Shown one piece after another: positions 55,675 to 63,958 of a DNA stretch of 64,000 nt. Under the pieces are notes generated by a model. It saw nothing but the letters and a program-made list of their open reading frames with translations. It was not told the origin of the DNA and did not search any database. The first letter of the stretch is position 1. Every line of letters begins with the position of its first letter. Both the position numbers and the translations under genes were made by a program. The stretch comes from Sphingobacteriia bacterium RIFOXYC2_FULL_35_18 (lineage in GTDB: Bacteria; Bacteroidota; Bacteroidia; Chitinophagales; Chitinophagaceae): positions 1,120,020 to 1,184,019 of the forward strand of contig MIAG01000001.1 of the NCBI GenBank assembly GCA_001829005.1, read 5' to 3'.

Positions 55675-56985
55675 TTACTTATGCAAAGGAGTTGTAAAAA
55701 AGAAAGTGCTTCCAATTCCCAACTCACTAATGGCCCAGATTTCTCCATTGTTTTTGTCGAGAAATTCTTTACACAGTTTCAAACCCAAACCAGTACCTCT
55801 TTCTTTATCGGTGCCATGGGTAGACTTAATTGAGTCTGAAGTAAACAGCATATCCAACTGATCTTGGGGCATGCCCATACCTGTGTCTCTAATAGAGATA
55901 GTCAATTCTTTGTTGTTGCGAGAATGATTGAAAACGATGGTATGTTTTCTATTACTGAATTTAATGGCATTCGATAATAAATTCCGAACGATTAGTTTTA
56001 AATGATCAGGATCCATACAAACAGCATCTTCAAAAGGCTGAAAATGAATTTGTAGTTCTTTGGCCTGCCATTGCTGCTTTAATAAATCAATTACTTCTTG
56101 AATAATGATGGAGGCATTCACCGTTTGAGGCTTAGTAATAATGCCGTTCAATTGACTTTGACTCCAAGTAAGGAGGTTGTTCATATTGTCTTGCAACTGG
56201 TCTATCTGCTTGGTAAAATGGTGAGAGAGGTCGTGAAATTCTTCTTTAGAAATATAATCTCGGTTAACTAAGTCTAATGTGCTTTTTAACTGTGCAATGG
56301 GAGAACGAAGATCGTGTGCAATAATGGAGAATAATTTTTCCTTGGTTTTATTAAGGGCTTCTAACTCAGCGTTTTTTTCTTCAATGGCTTTTTGCGCAGC
56401 CATTTGTTCAAACTTGAAATACTGCAAGGCAACTACAAAAGAAATTAAACCGCAAACAACATTAAAAAGTACTCGCGCGTTCGATAAAGTGCCATGCATA
56501 GGAAGGTTATAAGCTGCATCGTACCTAATCCAAAAGTAACAAAGCGCATTTATGGCAGTAATAAAAACAATAAATTTTGTTTCGCTATAATAAATAATGG
56601 CAACAATAATATTGACCAATAGCAAAAGTTCGTTCCCGTTTCTAAACAATAAACATTGAGCAGTAAATATTAATGTGGTGGTGATGATTACAATAAACCG
56701 AGCAATGTAAAATTTTTGTCTAAACTGAGTAACCAACACCAATATGCCACTAACGAATAGAGAAAAATTGAGTGAGGTAAGCAGGTATAGACCGTCTAAA
56801 AAATTAATTATTGTAAAATATAAAAATAAAGGTAAGCCAAGTGAGATGACAAGATTGGTTACTTGGGTCTTTTTCTTTTCTAAAAATGCTAAGTCATCTG
56901 TTACGCCAATATTTGCAATGGCATTCCAGATTTTAATAATGAAAGGGATCACTAAGAGGGGTGTTAGTTTAGTCAAATATACCAT
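55675..56985 (-). CDS. Sensor histidine kinase with six-helix membrane domain
   Basis: A 436-residue kinase. An N-terminal membrane region has about six helices (residues ~45-190) and no recognised sensor domain. A short coiled linker is followed by the kinase core: His224 in IIAHDLRSP, N box NLLSNAIKFS, G1 DTGMGMP, G2 GTGLGLKLC. No response regulator is adjacent, so it is an orphan. Its core resembles that of the TPR kinase at 19.4 kb. Confidence 0.9.
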   Translation of the reverse strand: MVYLTKLTPLLVIPFIIKIWNAIANIGVTDDLAFLEKKKTQVTNLVISLGLPLFLYFTIINFLDGLYLLTSLNFSLFVSGILVLVTQFRQKFYIARFIVIITTTLIFTAQCLLFRNGNELLLLVNIIVAIIYYSETKFIVFITAINALCYFWIRYDAAYNLPMHGTLSNARVLFNVVCGLISFVVALQYFKFEQMAAQKAIEEKNAELEALNKTKEKLFSIIAHDLRSPIAQLKSTLDLVNRDYISKEEFHDLSHHFTKQIDQLQDNMNNLLTWSQSQLNGIITKPQTVNASIIIQEVIDLLKQQWQAKELQIHFQPFEDAVCMDPDHLKLIVRNLLSNAIKFSNRKHTIVFNHSRNNKELTISIRDTGMGMPQDQLDMLFTSDSIKSTHGTDKERGTGLGLKLCKEFLDKNNGEIWAISELGIGSTFFFTTPLHK

Positions 56986-57011
56986 TAACGGGTAATATTT
57001 ACAATTTGGAA

Positions 57012-57042
57012 TTGGCTTACAAGTTAACAGCCATTACTTTTG
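57012..57042 (+). promoter_or_regulatory. pth promoter with very short leader
   Basis: TTG (57012-57014), 20-base spacer, TACTTTTG (57035-57042); the ATG begins six bases later. Predicted transcription starts at or very near the start codon. Confidence 0.6.
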
Positions 57043-57048
57043 CAAAGC

Positions 57049-57624
57049 ATGAATAAGTTTTTAATAATCGGCTTAGGAAATATAGGAGAGGAGTACAAGC
57101 ATACCCGTCACAATATTGGCTTTGATGTATTGGATGCTTTTGTACGCAAGCACAATGGATTTTTTAAAAACGATCGCTTGGCCGATGTGGCAGAAGTGAA
57201 GTGGAAGGGCAAGACCTTTATCTGCATTAAACCCACCACCTATATGAATTTGAGTGGAAGGGCATTTAAATATTGGTTAGACAAAGAAAAAATAGACATT
57301 CCTCAAACCTTAACCATTGTAGACGACCTGGCATTGCCCTTGAATAAATTGCGTTTAAGGGGATCGGGATCTGATGCAGGGCATAACGGCCTAAAAGACA
57401 TTCAAATCATACTAGGCACCGACCAATACCCCAAACTACGATTTGGAATTGGCAATAATTTCCCAAAGGGCAGGCAAGTAGACTTTGTTTTGGGCAAATG
57501 GCTGGCCGAAGAGCAGTATATGGTGAACCAAAAAATAGTCGCCTGCGGAGACATAATTGAATCATTTGCAGCCATTGGGTTAGAAAAAACCATGAATATG
57601 GCAAATAATTTAAGCTTTACATAA
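57049..57624 (+). CDS. pth: Peptidyl-tRNA hydrolase
   Basis: Releases tRNA from stalled peptidyl-tRNA. The 191-residue protein has the catalytic residues Asn11 (GLGNIG), His21 (TRHNIGFD) and Asp in VDDLALPL, with SDAGHNGLK near 110. ATG 57049 is chosen because the upstream in-frame ATG (57040) overlaps the promoter box. Confidence 0.95.
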   Translation: MNKFLIIGLGNIGEEYKHTRHNIGFDVLDAFVRKHNGFFKNDRLADVAEVKWKGKTFICIKPTTYMNLSGRAFKYWLDKEKIDIPQTLTIVDDLALPLNKLRLRGSGSDAGHNGLKDIQIILGTDQYPKLRFGIGNNFPKGRQVDFVLGKWLAEEQYMVNQKIVACGDIIESFAAIGLEKTMNMANNLSFT

Positions 57625-57675
57625 TAAAGGCCCCTCTTTCATAGTTATTAGTGTTGGAACATAATGAGCTGTACT

Positions 57676-58287
57676 ATGAAAATATTTTGCGTTGGCCGAA
57701 ATTATGCCGATCATGCAAAAGAACTTGGCAACGCCGTACCGGAGGAGCCGGTGATTTTCATGAAACCTAAGACTGCGTTATTGCAGCCCAATACGCCATT
57801 TTATTACCCCCAATTTTCGAACGAATTACATTACGAAGTAGAACTGATTTTGCGCATAGCAAAAAACGGAAAATATATACCCGAAAACCAAGCCAGCAAA
57901 TACTATGATGCCATTTCGGTGGGCATCGATTTTACGGCAAGAGATGTACAAGCCAATTTAAAAAAGAAAGGGCTACCATGGGAGAAAGCCAAAGCATGGG
58001 ACAATTCTGCGGTAGCAGGAAATTGGATATTGTTATCGAATGAAATGCTGGCCAACCCAATTCATTTTTCGTTGAATAAGAATGGAGAGCAAGTGCAGAT
58101 AGGCGATACGCGCGATATGATATTTTCATTTGACCATATTGTTTCGCATATATCACAATACTTCTCATTGAATATAGGAGATATGATTTATACCGGAACA
58201 CCGGCAGGAGTGGGAGAGTGTGTGTCAGGAGATGTATTAACAGGATACTTGGAAACGCAAAAAATGTTTGAACTCGAAATTAAATAA
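57676..58287 (+). CDS. Fumarylacetoacetate hydrolase family protein
   Basis: A 203-residue single-domain FAH-fold enzyme. It begins MKIFCVGRNYADHAKELG and carries VIFMKPKTAL, the metal-binding ELHYEVEL glutamates and IYTGTPAGVG. Relatives are acylpyruvases or 2-hydroxyhepta-2,4-diene-1,7-dioate isomerases; the substrate is not certain. Its stop overlaps the E1 start (TAATG). Confidence 0.85.
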   Translation: MKIFCVGRNYADHAKELGNAVPEEPVIFMKPKTALLQPNTPFYYPQFSNELHYEVELILRIAKNGKYIPENQASKYYDAISVGIDFTARDVQANLKKKGLPWEKAKAWDNSAVAGNWILLSNEMLANPIHFSLNKNGEQVQIGDTRDMIFSFDHIVSHISQYFSLNIGDMIYTGTPAGVGECVSGDVLTGYLETQKMFELEIK

Positions 58288-60353
58288 TGTTAACACCCAG
58301 CATATTATTACAGGCGTATAAACTCATGATGACTGCAAAGTCTATGAATGAAACCTACGATGCCAATCGTGCGGTCTGTAAGTATGTGCATTCCACTTCC
58401 AGAGGACACGAAGCCATACAATTGGCAACAGGCCTGCAATTGGAGCCCTGCGATTGGGTGAGCCCTTACTATAGAGACGACAGCTTAATGCTGGCAGTAG
58501 GCTTTACTCCCTACGAACTAATGTTGCAATTATTGGCGAAGCAAGACGACCCTTTCTCAGGAGGAAGATCTTATTATTGTCATCCAAGTAGCAAAGACGA
58601 AACCAGACCATCCATTATACACCAGAGTAGTGCAACCGGCATGCAAGCCATACCCACCACGGGATTGGCGCAAGGGGTGCAACACTTAGAAAAGAATTTA
58701 CCGGGCCGATTAAGAAAATCGGAAGACGGCAGATCACCCGTAGTAGTATGTTCATTGGGAGATGGCTGTATGAGTGAAGGAGAAGTGAGTGAAGCATTGC
58801 AGTTTGCGGTATTAAAGCAATTGCCCATTGTATATTTAGTGCAAGACAACCAGTGGAGCATTAGTGCCACGGCGGATGAAATAAGAACCATGAATGCCTA
58901 TGAATATGCATGTGGTTTTAAGGGATTGAAGCGCATGCAAGTAGACGGCAGCGATTTCATGCGTTGTTTTGAAACTATGGAGCAGGCGGTGAACTATGCA
59001 AGGAACGAGCGCAAACCAGTATTGGTACACGCTAAAGTGCCATTGTTAGGACACCATACCAGTGGCGTAAGAAAAGAATTTTACCGCAGCCGCGAAGACT
59101 TATTAAAGCACGGCTTATACGATCCACTCCCTAAATTAAGATTACTCTTAACAGGGGTAGGCTTTACCGATTCAGAAATTAATCAGATAGAAGCAGATGC
59201 CTTAGACTTGGTGTTAGAAGATTTTAAAAGAGCCCAAGCCGCAGCTGAACCAGATATTAGATCGGTAGAAGAACATGTATTTGTACCCACACCAGTAAGA
59301 GAAGAAAAAGGAGAGCGGATGCCGAAGGGAGCAGAGCGCATACTCATGGTAGACGCGGCTTTGCACGCTATAGACGAACTAATGGAAGAACACGAGGAAG
59401 CCATTTTATATGGTCAAGACGTGGGCGGAAGAATGGGCGGCGTATTTAGAGAAGCAGCAACGCTGGCAGAAAAATACGGAGAGAACCGCGTGTTCAACAC
59501 GGCTATTCAAGAAGCATATATCATTGGATCAACCGTGGGTTTATCGGCCATGGGCATGAAACCAATTGTAGAAATACAGTTTGGCGATTATATTTATCCA
59601 GGCTTTAACCAGTTGGTAACCGAGGTATCAAAGTCCTGTTATTTATCGAACGGAAAATATCCCGTACAAATGTTGCTGCGCGTACCAGTTGGCGCATACG
59701 GCGGCGGCGGACCCTACCATAGCGGAAGTATAGAAAGCACTTTGCTCAGCATCAAAGGAATTAAAGTAGTGTATCCATCTAATGCGGCGGATATGAAGGG
59801 GTTGATGAAAGCAGCCTTCTTAGATCCGAACCCCGTGATCATGCTAGAGCACAAAGGGCTTTACTGGAGCAAAGTACCTGGCACAGACGATGCCCGCACT
59901 ACCGAACCATCGAAAGATTATATTTTACCATTAGGTAAAGCCAATATTATTGTACCCGCCAATATAGAGAGCGTAAGAAAAGGAGAGACCATTTGTGTAA
60001 TCACTTATGGCATGGGAGTTTATTGGGCCAAAGCAGCGGCACAGCGCTATCCAGGGCAGGTAGAAATTGTAGACTTAAGAACCTTATTCCCACTAGACGA
60101 AGACACCATATTTAACGCAGTAAAAAGACACGGAAAAGTATTGGTGTTAAGTGAGGAACAACAGAATAACTCCTTTGCCGAAGCATTATCGCTCCGCATA
60201 TCTAACGATTGCTACCATTTCTTAGACGCTAAAGTAGAAGTAATGGGTGCCAAGAATTTGCCTGCAGTACCTATAAACGTTGCATTAGAGTCGGCCATGT
60301 TACCCACAGCCAACAAAGTAGCCGAAAGAATCGGCAAATTGTTGAACTACTAG
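58287..60353 (+). CDS. Fused alpha/beta E1 of a 2-oxoacid dehydrogenase
   Basis: A 688-residue thiamine-diphosphate enzyme joining E1 alpha and E1 beta. Alpha (about 1-330) has SRGHEAIQLATG and the ThDP motif Gly158-Asp-Gly160...DNQWSIS. Beta (about 350-688) has EEAILYGQDVGGRMGGVF, NTAIQEAYIIG and FPLDEDTIFNAV. Fused E1s of this type in Bacteroidota are usually branched-chain or pyruvate E1; the substrate is not determined by sequence. No E2 or E3 follows. Preceded by an FAH-family enzyme, coupled by overlapping TAATG. Confidence 0.9.
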   Translation: MLTPSILLQAYKLMMTAKSMNETYDANRAVCKYVHSTSRGHEAIQLATGLQLEPCDWVSPYYRDDSLMLAVGFTPYELMLQLLAKQDDPFSGGRSYYCHPSSKDETRPSIIHQSSATGMQAIPTTGLAQGVQHLEKNLPGRLRKSEDGRSPVVVCSLGDGCMSEGEVSEALQFAVLKQLPIVYLVQDNQWSISATADEIRTMNAYEYACGFKGLKRMQVDGSDFMRCFETMEQAVNYARNERKPVLVHAKVPLLGHHTSGVRKEFYRSREDLLKHGLYDPLPKLRLLLTGVGFTDSEINQIEADALDLVLEDFKRAQAAAEPDIRSVEEHVFVPTPVREEKGERMPKGAERILMVDAALHAIDELMEEHEEAILYGQDVGGRMGGVFREAATLAEKYGENRVFNTAIQEAYIIGSTVGLSAMGMKPIVEIQFGDYIYPGFNQLVTEVSKSCYLSNGKYPVQMLLRVPVGAYGGGGPYHSGSIESTLLSIKGIKVVYPSNAADMKGLMKAAFLDPNPVIMLEHKGLYWSKVPGTDDARTTEPSKDYILPLGKANIIVPANIESVRKGETICVITYGMGVYWAKAAAQRYPGQVEIVDLRTLFPLDEDTIFNAVKRHGKVLVLSEEQQNNSFAEALSLRISNDCYHFLDAKVEVMGAKNLPAVPINVALESAMLPTANKVAERIGKLLNY

Positions 60354-60377
60354 CTTTTTCTTTTTAGCTAAACCCCC

Positions 60378-60385
60378 TATATTTG
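60378..60385 (+). promoter_or_regulatory. tRNA promoter, -7 element
   Basis: TATATTTG matches TAnnTTTG, 20 bases before the tRNA. No TTG at the -33 distance. Confidence 0.45.
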
Positions 60386-60405
60386 CACCCCGAATATGAT
60401 ATTCC

Positions 60406-60479
60406 GGCGAGGTAGCTCAGTTGGTTAGAGCGCAGGATTCATAACCCTGAGGTGATGGGTTCAATTCCCATCCTCGCTA
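60406..60479 (+). tRNA. tRNA-Met (anticodon CAT)
   Basis: A 74-nt cloverleaf: acceptor arm GGCGAGG pairing with CCTCGCT (one G-U), D loop with AGCTCAGTTGGTTAGAGC, anticodon loop TTCATAA, T arm ATGGGTTCAATTCCCAT, discriminator A. CCA is not encoded. The G1-U72 end makes it an elongator rather than initiator type; an Ile2 (lysidine) identity cannot be excluded from the anticodon alone. Position 31-39 is an A-C mismatch in the anticodon stem. Confidence 0.9.
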
Positions 60480-60482
60480 CAA

Positions 60483-60510
60483 AGCCCCGACATTGAAAAA
60501 TGTTGGGGCT
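60483..60510 (+). terminator. Hairpin after the tRNA, probable terminator
   Basis: AGCCCCGACATT and AATGTTGGGGCT form a 12-pair stem with a GAAA loop, followed by TTGTTGTTT. It begins four bases after the tRNA end. Confidence 0.8.
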
Positions 60511-60528
60511 TGTTGTTTCTGACCGCGT

Positions 60529-60640
60529 CAAAAACTTGTTTTTGTAAGCGGGAGGAAGCGACAAGACAGCGGTTGCTTTGCAACCGCGGGGCTTTGTAAA
60601 GCCCCCCAACAGAAAGTCGGAGCAACGCAGTTGCGACGAC
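60529..60640. repeat. Run of four further hairpins between tRNA and fic
   Basis: In order: CAAAAAC/GTTTTTG (60529-60544), GCGGTTGC/GCAACCGC (60569-60587), GGGGCTTT/AAAGCCCC (60588-60605), and GTCG-GCAAC/GTTGC-CGAC with matching bulges (60616-60640). With the tRNA terminator this makes five perfect or near-perfect hairpins in about 160 bases. No gene is present; the 67-residue minus frame across here includes the tRNA and is spurious. Confidence 0.8.
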
Positions 60641-60657
60641 AATTCCTCTCTACAATG

Positions 60658-61800
60658 TTATTTTTCAAACATTTTCAAATATTGATCGAATACAAATATT
60701 CTGTTTCTATTTTGTCCTGTCATTTCCTTTAGTATCCCTGCATTTACTAAATCGGATACCAAATCATTTGCAGACTTAAAGCTACTTTTGGTTATTTCTT
60801 TTACTTCATTTACATGAACTACTGGTTTTTTAAACAAGAATTGCAATACCAATGATCCTTTAGTACTTCTTTTACCGAAAGTTTTAGCAATATGGGTTTC
60901 AAGTTCTGCTTTTAGTTCTATTATTTCAGAAAGTGTATTTGTGGCAGTTTCTGCAGTTTCTGCTACTCCAATTAAAAAATATTTCAGCCATTGAACCATG
61001 TCATTTTTTGTTCTTACGAATGTTAGATTGTCATAATAGAGACCTTTGTTCTTCTCAAAAAAAGCAGATAAATAAAGTAATGGTTTATTCAAAATCTTTT
61101 GTTCTACTAAAAATAGAGGTATTAATAAACGACCAATACGCCCATTCCCGTCAAGAAATGGATGAATAGTCTCAAATTGATAATGTGCAATTCCAATTTT
61201 AATCAAGGCAGGAACTTGTATATCATCATTGTGAAGGAATTTTTCTAAGTCTGCCATGAGCTCCTCAACATTTTTTTGATTAGGAGGAATAAACACAGCA
61301 TCTATTAATGTATTACCGCCAATCCAATTCTGACTTCTTCTGAATTCGCCAGGCTGTTTGTGATCTCCTCGAACACTATCTAGGAGTATTTGATGGGTTT
61401 TCTTAATTAACCTTGATGAGATTGGGAGTGTTTCCAATTCAAGGATAGCTTGATTAAGTGCTTTTATATAGTTGTTTACTTCTTGCCAATCATTTTTACC
61501 TTCTGGAGAAACTTCACTCTCATCCATCAACGCCTCTTCTATTTGAGTTTTGGTTCCTTCAATCCTACTTGAAATAACAGCTTCTTTTGTTACATGAAGC
61601 TGTATAAATAGGTCTATATTGGGTACTAGTTTTGAATATGAATTGAGTTCACCTAACTTAATCGCTGCTTTTTCTAATAAACTATTAATACTTTGATTCT
61701 CCCATTTCCATTGCTCATTTATAAATGATGGCATGAAATATGAATAGCCGGTTGGGTCTTTCTCTTTTCTTCCAGATATATATTTTTCAAGTATAATCAT
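60658..61800 (-). CDS. Fic family protein (class II, N-terminal inhibitory helix)
   Basis: Predicted AMP-transferase. The 380-residue protein has a Fic_N region with the inhibitory motif S-x-x-x-E-G (SSRIEG, 77-82), the core HPFLDGNGRIGR (213-224) with intact catalytic His213, and a C-terminal winged-helix domain (about 310-370). An N-terminal inhibitory helix places it in class II, which is auto-inhibited and needs no separate antitoxin. A long inverted repeat lies just upstream, suggesting autoregulation by the winged helix (inference). AT-rich; near mobile-element remnants. Confidence 0.9.
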   Translation of the reverse strand: MIILEKYISGRKEKDPTGYSYFMPSFINEQWKWENQSINSLLEKAAIKLGELNSYSKLVPNIDLFIQLHVTKEAVISSRIEGTKTQIEEALMDESEVSPEGKNDWQEVNNYIKALNQAILELETLPISSRLIKKTHQILLDSVRGDHKQPGEFRRSQNWIGGNTLIDAVFIPPNQKNVEELMADLEKFLHNDDIQVPALIKIGIAHYQFETIHPFLDGNGRIGRLLIPLFLVEQKILNKPLLYLSAFFEKNKGLYYDNLTFVRTKNDMVQWLKYFLIGVAETAETATNTLSEIIELKAELETHIAKTFGKRSTKGSLVLQFLFKKPVVHVNEVKEITKSSFKSANDLVSDLVNAGILKEMTGQNRNRIFVFDQYLKMFEK

Positions 61801-61828
61801 TGATTTTTATTTTTACAAAGTAACATAA

Positions 61829-61876
61829 AATAGTTTATATTATACTTTAGTTGTTTAAAGTAAAATATAAACTATT
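61829..61876. promoter_or_regulatory. 21-bp inverted repeat upstream of fic, candidate operator
   Basis: Arms 61829-61849 and 61856-61876 are inverses of each other at 20 of 21 positions, separated by six bases. They begin AATAGTTTATATT and end AATATAAACTATT. The inner arm edge is 28 bases before the fic ATG. The rest of 61801-62160 (360 bases without a gene) is AT-rich on the left and holds another palindrome at 62041-62129. Confidence 0.6.
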
Positions 61877-62040
61877 CAATTTTATTTTCCCTTTGCAGTA
61901 TTTAACCAGCATTTTATAATCTAAATCTTATTTTATGTAGACATAAAGAGTTTGTTCAAATAACCCCGCCAATTTTTCTTCACGTATGATTTTTTTCCTA
62001 TATTCATACTACCCCAATTTATTCCTCCCCCAATTGTTTC

Positions 62041-62129
62041 GTTTGTAATCGCTTACTGACCTGCGACAGCTATGTCTGGGACTCAGGAGGCTTTGCTTTG
62101 GAAGAAATGCAACAGTAACCCCTACAAAC
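62041..62129. repeat. Imperfect palindrome in front of the integrase remnant
   Basis: Outer arms GTTTGTA (62041-62047) and TACAAAC (62123-62129), inner arms TTACTG (62053-62058) and CAGTAA (62113-62118), with short unmatched spacers between the arm pairs. It ends 31 bases before the integrase ATG. It could be a recombination or regulatory site. Confidence 0.5.
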
Positions 62130-62160
62130 CAATGGTCATATATATGACTGAACTGTTGTT

Positions 62161-62981
62161 ATGCAAAAAAATCAAATCAAGTCCCTTCAGGCAAAAGGGC
62201 AATTAGGAAATCAAATTGAAAGCATTCAAAGAATCGATTCAATTAATTTACATGTTATTGAATTAATGAGGGATCACTTAATCCTGAAAGCGTATAGTAA
62301 AAGTACCATTAAGACTTATCTCAATGAGATGAGCCAGTTTTTATATCGACTTGGAAATATCCCTGCCGATGACTTAAACACAGAACATTTAAGAAAATAT
62401 CTAGTTTTCTGTTTTGAAAAATTAAAGCTTTCAGAGAATACATTACATAGTAGAATTAATGCACTATCTAATAAAAACACAAAGCCATGTTGTTTACAAC
62501 ATACAGTGCGGGCTTAAGAGTGAGTGAAATAGTACGTTTAAAACTTAAAGATATTGACAGTGAGCGAATGCAAATATTTATTGAAAATGCAAAAGGGAAG
62601 AAGGATCGCTATGTAAACTTGAGTCCAGTATTATTGGATATTTTAAGGGGATATTTCAAACAATACTCACCCAGACCCAAAGTGTATTTATTTGAATCGG
62701 AACAAACAGGAGATGCGTATCCTATAAGAACAGTCCAACAGATATTTAGTAATGCAAAGCGTGATGCAGGCATATTGAAAGAAGTAGGTATTCACAGCTT
62801 GAGACATAGTTTTGCAACTCATTTGTTGGATAAAGGAACTGATATCAGGTATATTAAGGATCTCTTAGGCCATTTTGATATTAGAACAACAGAGCGTTAT
62901 TTACATGTAAGTAAACACCAACTTGTTAATATTGCAAGCCCGCTAGATGATTTATTTAAAAGCAAACAAATTGATTGGTAG
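62161..62981 (+). pseudogene. Broken tyrosine recombinase (integron/XerD-like)
   Basis: Two overlapping frames together make one recombinase. The first (62161-62517) has the N-terminal SAM-like domain (YSKSTIKTYLNEMSQFLYRLG to LSENTLHSRINAL). The second (62487-62981) has the catalytic domain with Arg in SAGLRVSE, Lys in AKGKKDRY, HSLRHSFATHLL, and the nucleophile Tyr in TERYLHV. At the junction the text AATAAAAACACAAAGCC would read through in frame if the A run had one more base. The usual linker and first catalytic helix, about 45 residues between INAL and the GLRVSE region, are missing. It is therefore degenerate, though the catalytic fragment could be expressed from ATG 62487. Confidence 0.85.
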
Positions 62982-63249
62982 TAAAATAATAATCGATCTA
63001 TTGCCCGACAATTTGATATGTATAACTGCATTCTACAATGCTGACAATACATATTGTATAAGTGTATTTGTGCAAGAGCAATTTAAAAAGTATAAAACTA
63101 AAACAATGAACTATAGCTTTCACTTTTTTGAAACATCTAAGAGAGTAACGTATATTTAAGTGTTGAGCACCATAAATATTTAATGAAACTAGAATCTGCA
63201 CTATTAACAAAGCTGTTGAAATTTTACAGAATAAATTGATTAAATTTAA

Positions 63250-63636
63250 ATGATTAAAATTTTAGTTATGCGACTAATACTTTTAGCTATATTTCTATTC
63301 TTCGCCTCTAGCAATAGCTTTTCTCAATTACCTGTTTCAAAAGTTCCTAATGATTTGCAGAAGTTTAATAAGGGAACAATTTCTGATACTTTAATTAGAA
63401 TTAAGCCTAATAATAATTCACTGAAGAAGCCATTTGGTTCTAAACATAAGATGCCTACTTTGATTATAGATAATAATGGGGTATACGAGCGAAATCTTGG
63501 CAATGGTTTAGATCAATATTCTATGAATTTGGATAAAATGCCCTGTGTTTCACCAGACTCTACTTTTCAATCAAAAATGGCGATAACTGAATTTTTAAAA
63601 AGTAAAGCGAAAAGTTATCAGCCTCCGAAAAATTGA
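63250..63636 (+). CDS. Small exported protein of unknown function
   Basis: A 128-residue protein with a signal peptide (hydrophobic MRLILLAIFLFFASSNSFSQ). The mature chain is about 100 residues, basic and Asn/Lys/Pro-rich, with one Cys. No known family seen. ATG 63268 (MRLIL) is an alternative start. It lies between a broken recombinase and an attC-like palindrome, the position of a gene cassette. The 268-base gap before it has no convincing gene. Confidence 0.55.
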   Translation: MIKILVMRLILLAIFLFFASSNSFSQLPVSKVPNDLQKFNKGTISDTLIRIKPNNNSLKKPFGSKHKMPTLIIDNNGVYERNLGNGLDQYSMNLDKMPCVSPDSTFQSKMAITEFLKSKAKSYQPPKN

Positions 63637-63733
63637 TTGTAAGAGATAATTGCAATTAGTCTTTGTAGTTCAAGTAATTATACCCTCTCGTTTAGTGAAA
63701 ATATTATAATTGATATAAGCGAAGAAATAGACG

Positions 63734-63905
63734 GTGCACAACAAAAGGCTTTACGCAAGTTGGGCTTTCAGCAATGGCCCATCAGCTTTGGTATTTCAAA
63801 TGGGCTTCAGTAATTTGGCTTTAACTAATCGAGTCTATAGTGGCCAAGCAAGCAGTTGGATCACAGATTATCCAACGAGCGTAAAGCCACTGACGTTATA
63901 GGCAC
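63734..63905. repeat. attC-like palindromic site, candidate
   Basis: A 172-bp palindrome laid out like an integron recombination site. Outer boxes: GTGC-ACAAC (63734-63742) against GTTATAGGCAC (63895-63905). Then unpaired spacers AAAA and ACTGAC, then a perfect ten-pair stem GGCTTTACGC (63747-63756) / GCGTAAAGCC (63879-63888), a two-base mismatch, and five more pairs GTTGG/CCAAC. A further hairpin (GTTGGAT/ATCCAAC, 63855-63876) overlaps the right arm. The outer boxes fit RYYYAAC/GTTRRRY only loosely, and the length is above most attC sites. No gene lies in 63637-63958. Confidence 0.6.
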
Positions 63906-63911
63906 GCAATT

Positions 63912-63941
63912 TTGGTTATTTAACTTTTGTACGTATCTTTG
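63912..63941 (+). promoter_or_regulatory. Promoter of the gene at the right edge
   Basis: TTG (63912-63914), a 19-base spacer, TATCTTTG (63934-63941): an exact match to the Bacteroidota pattern, 17 bases before the ATG at 63959. Confidence 0.65.
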
Positions 63942-63958
63942 AAAAAAATACACGTATT

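Noticed and set aside
60439..60642. Minus-strand frame of 67 codons ending in a tRNA-like peptide
   Set aside because: It is the reverse complement of the tRNA 3' half and the hairpin run; such frames are a well-known annotation artefact.
62947..63159. 70-codon frame overlapping the recombinase end
   Set aside because: Overlaps the conserved C-terminus of the recombinase in another frame and has no recognisable features.
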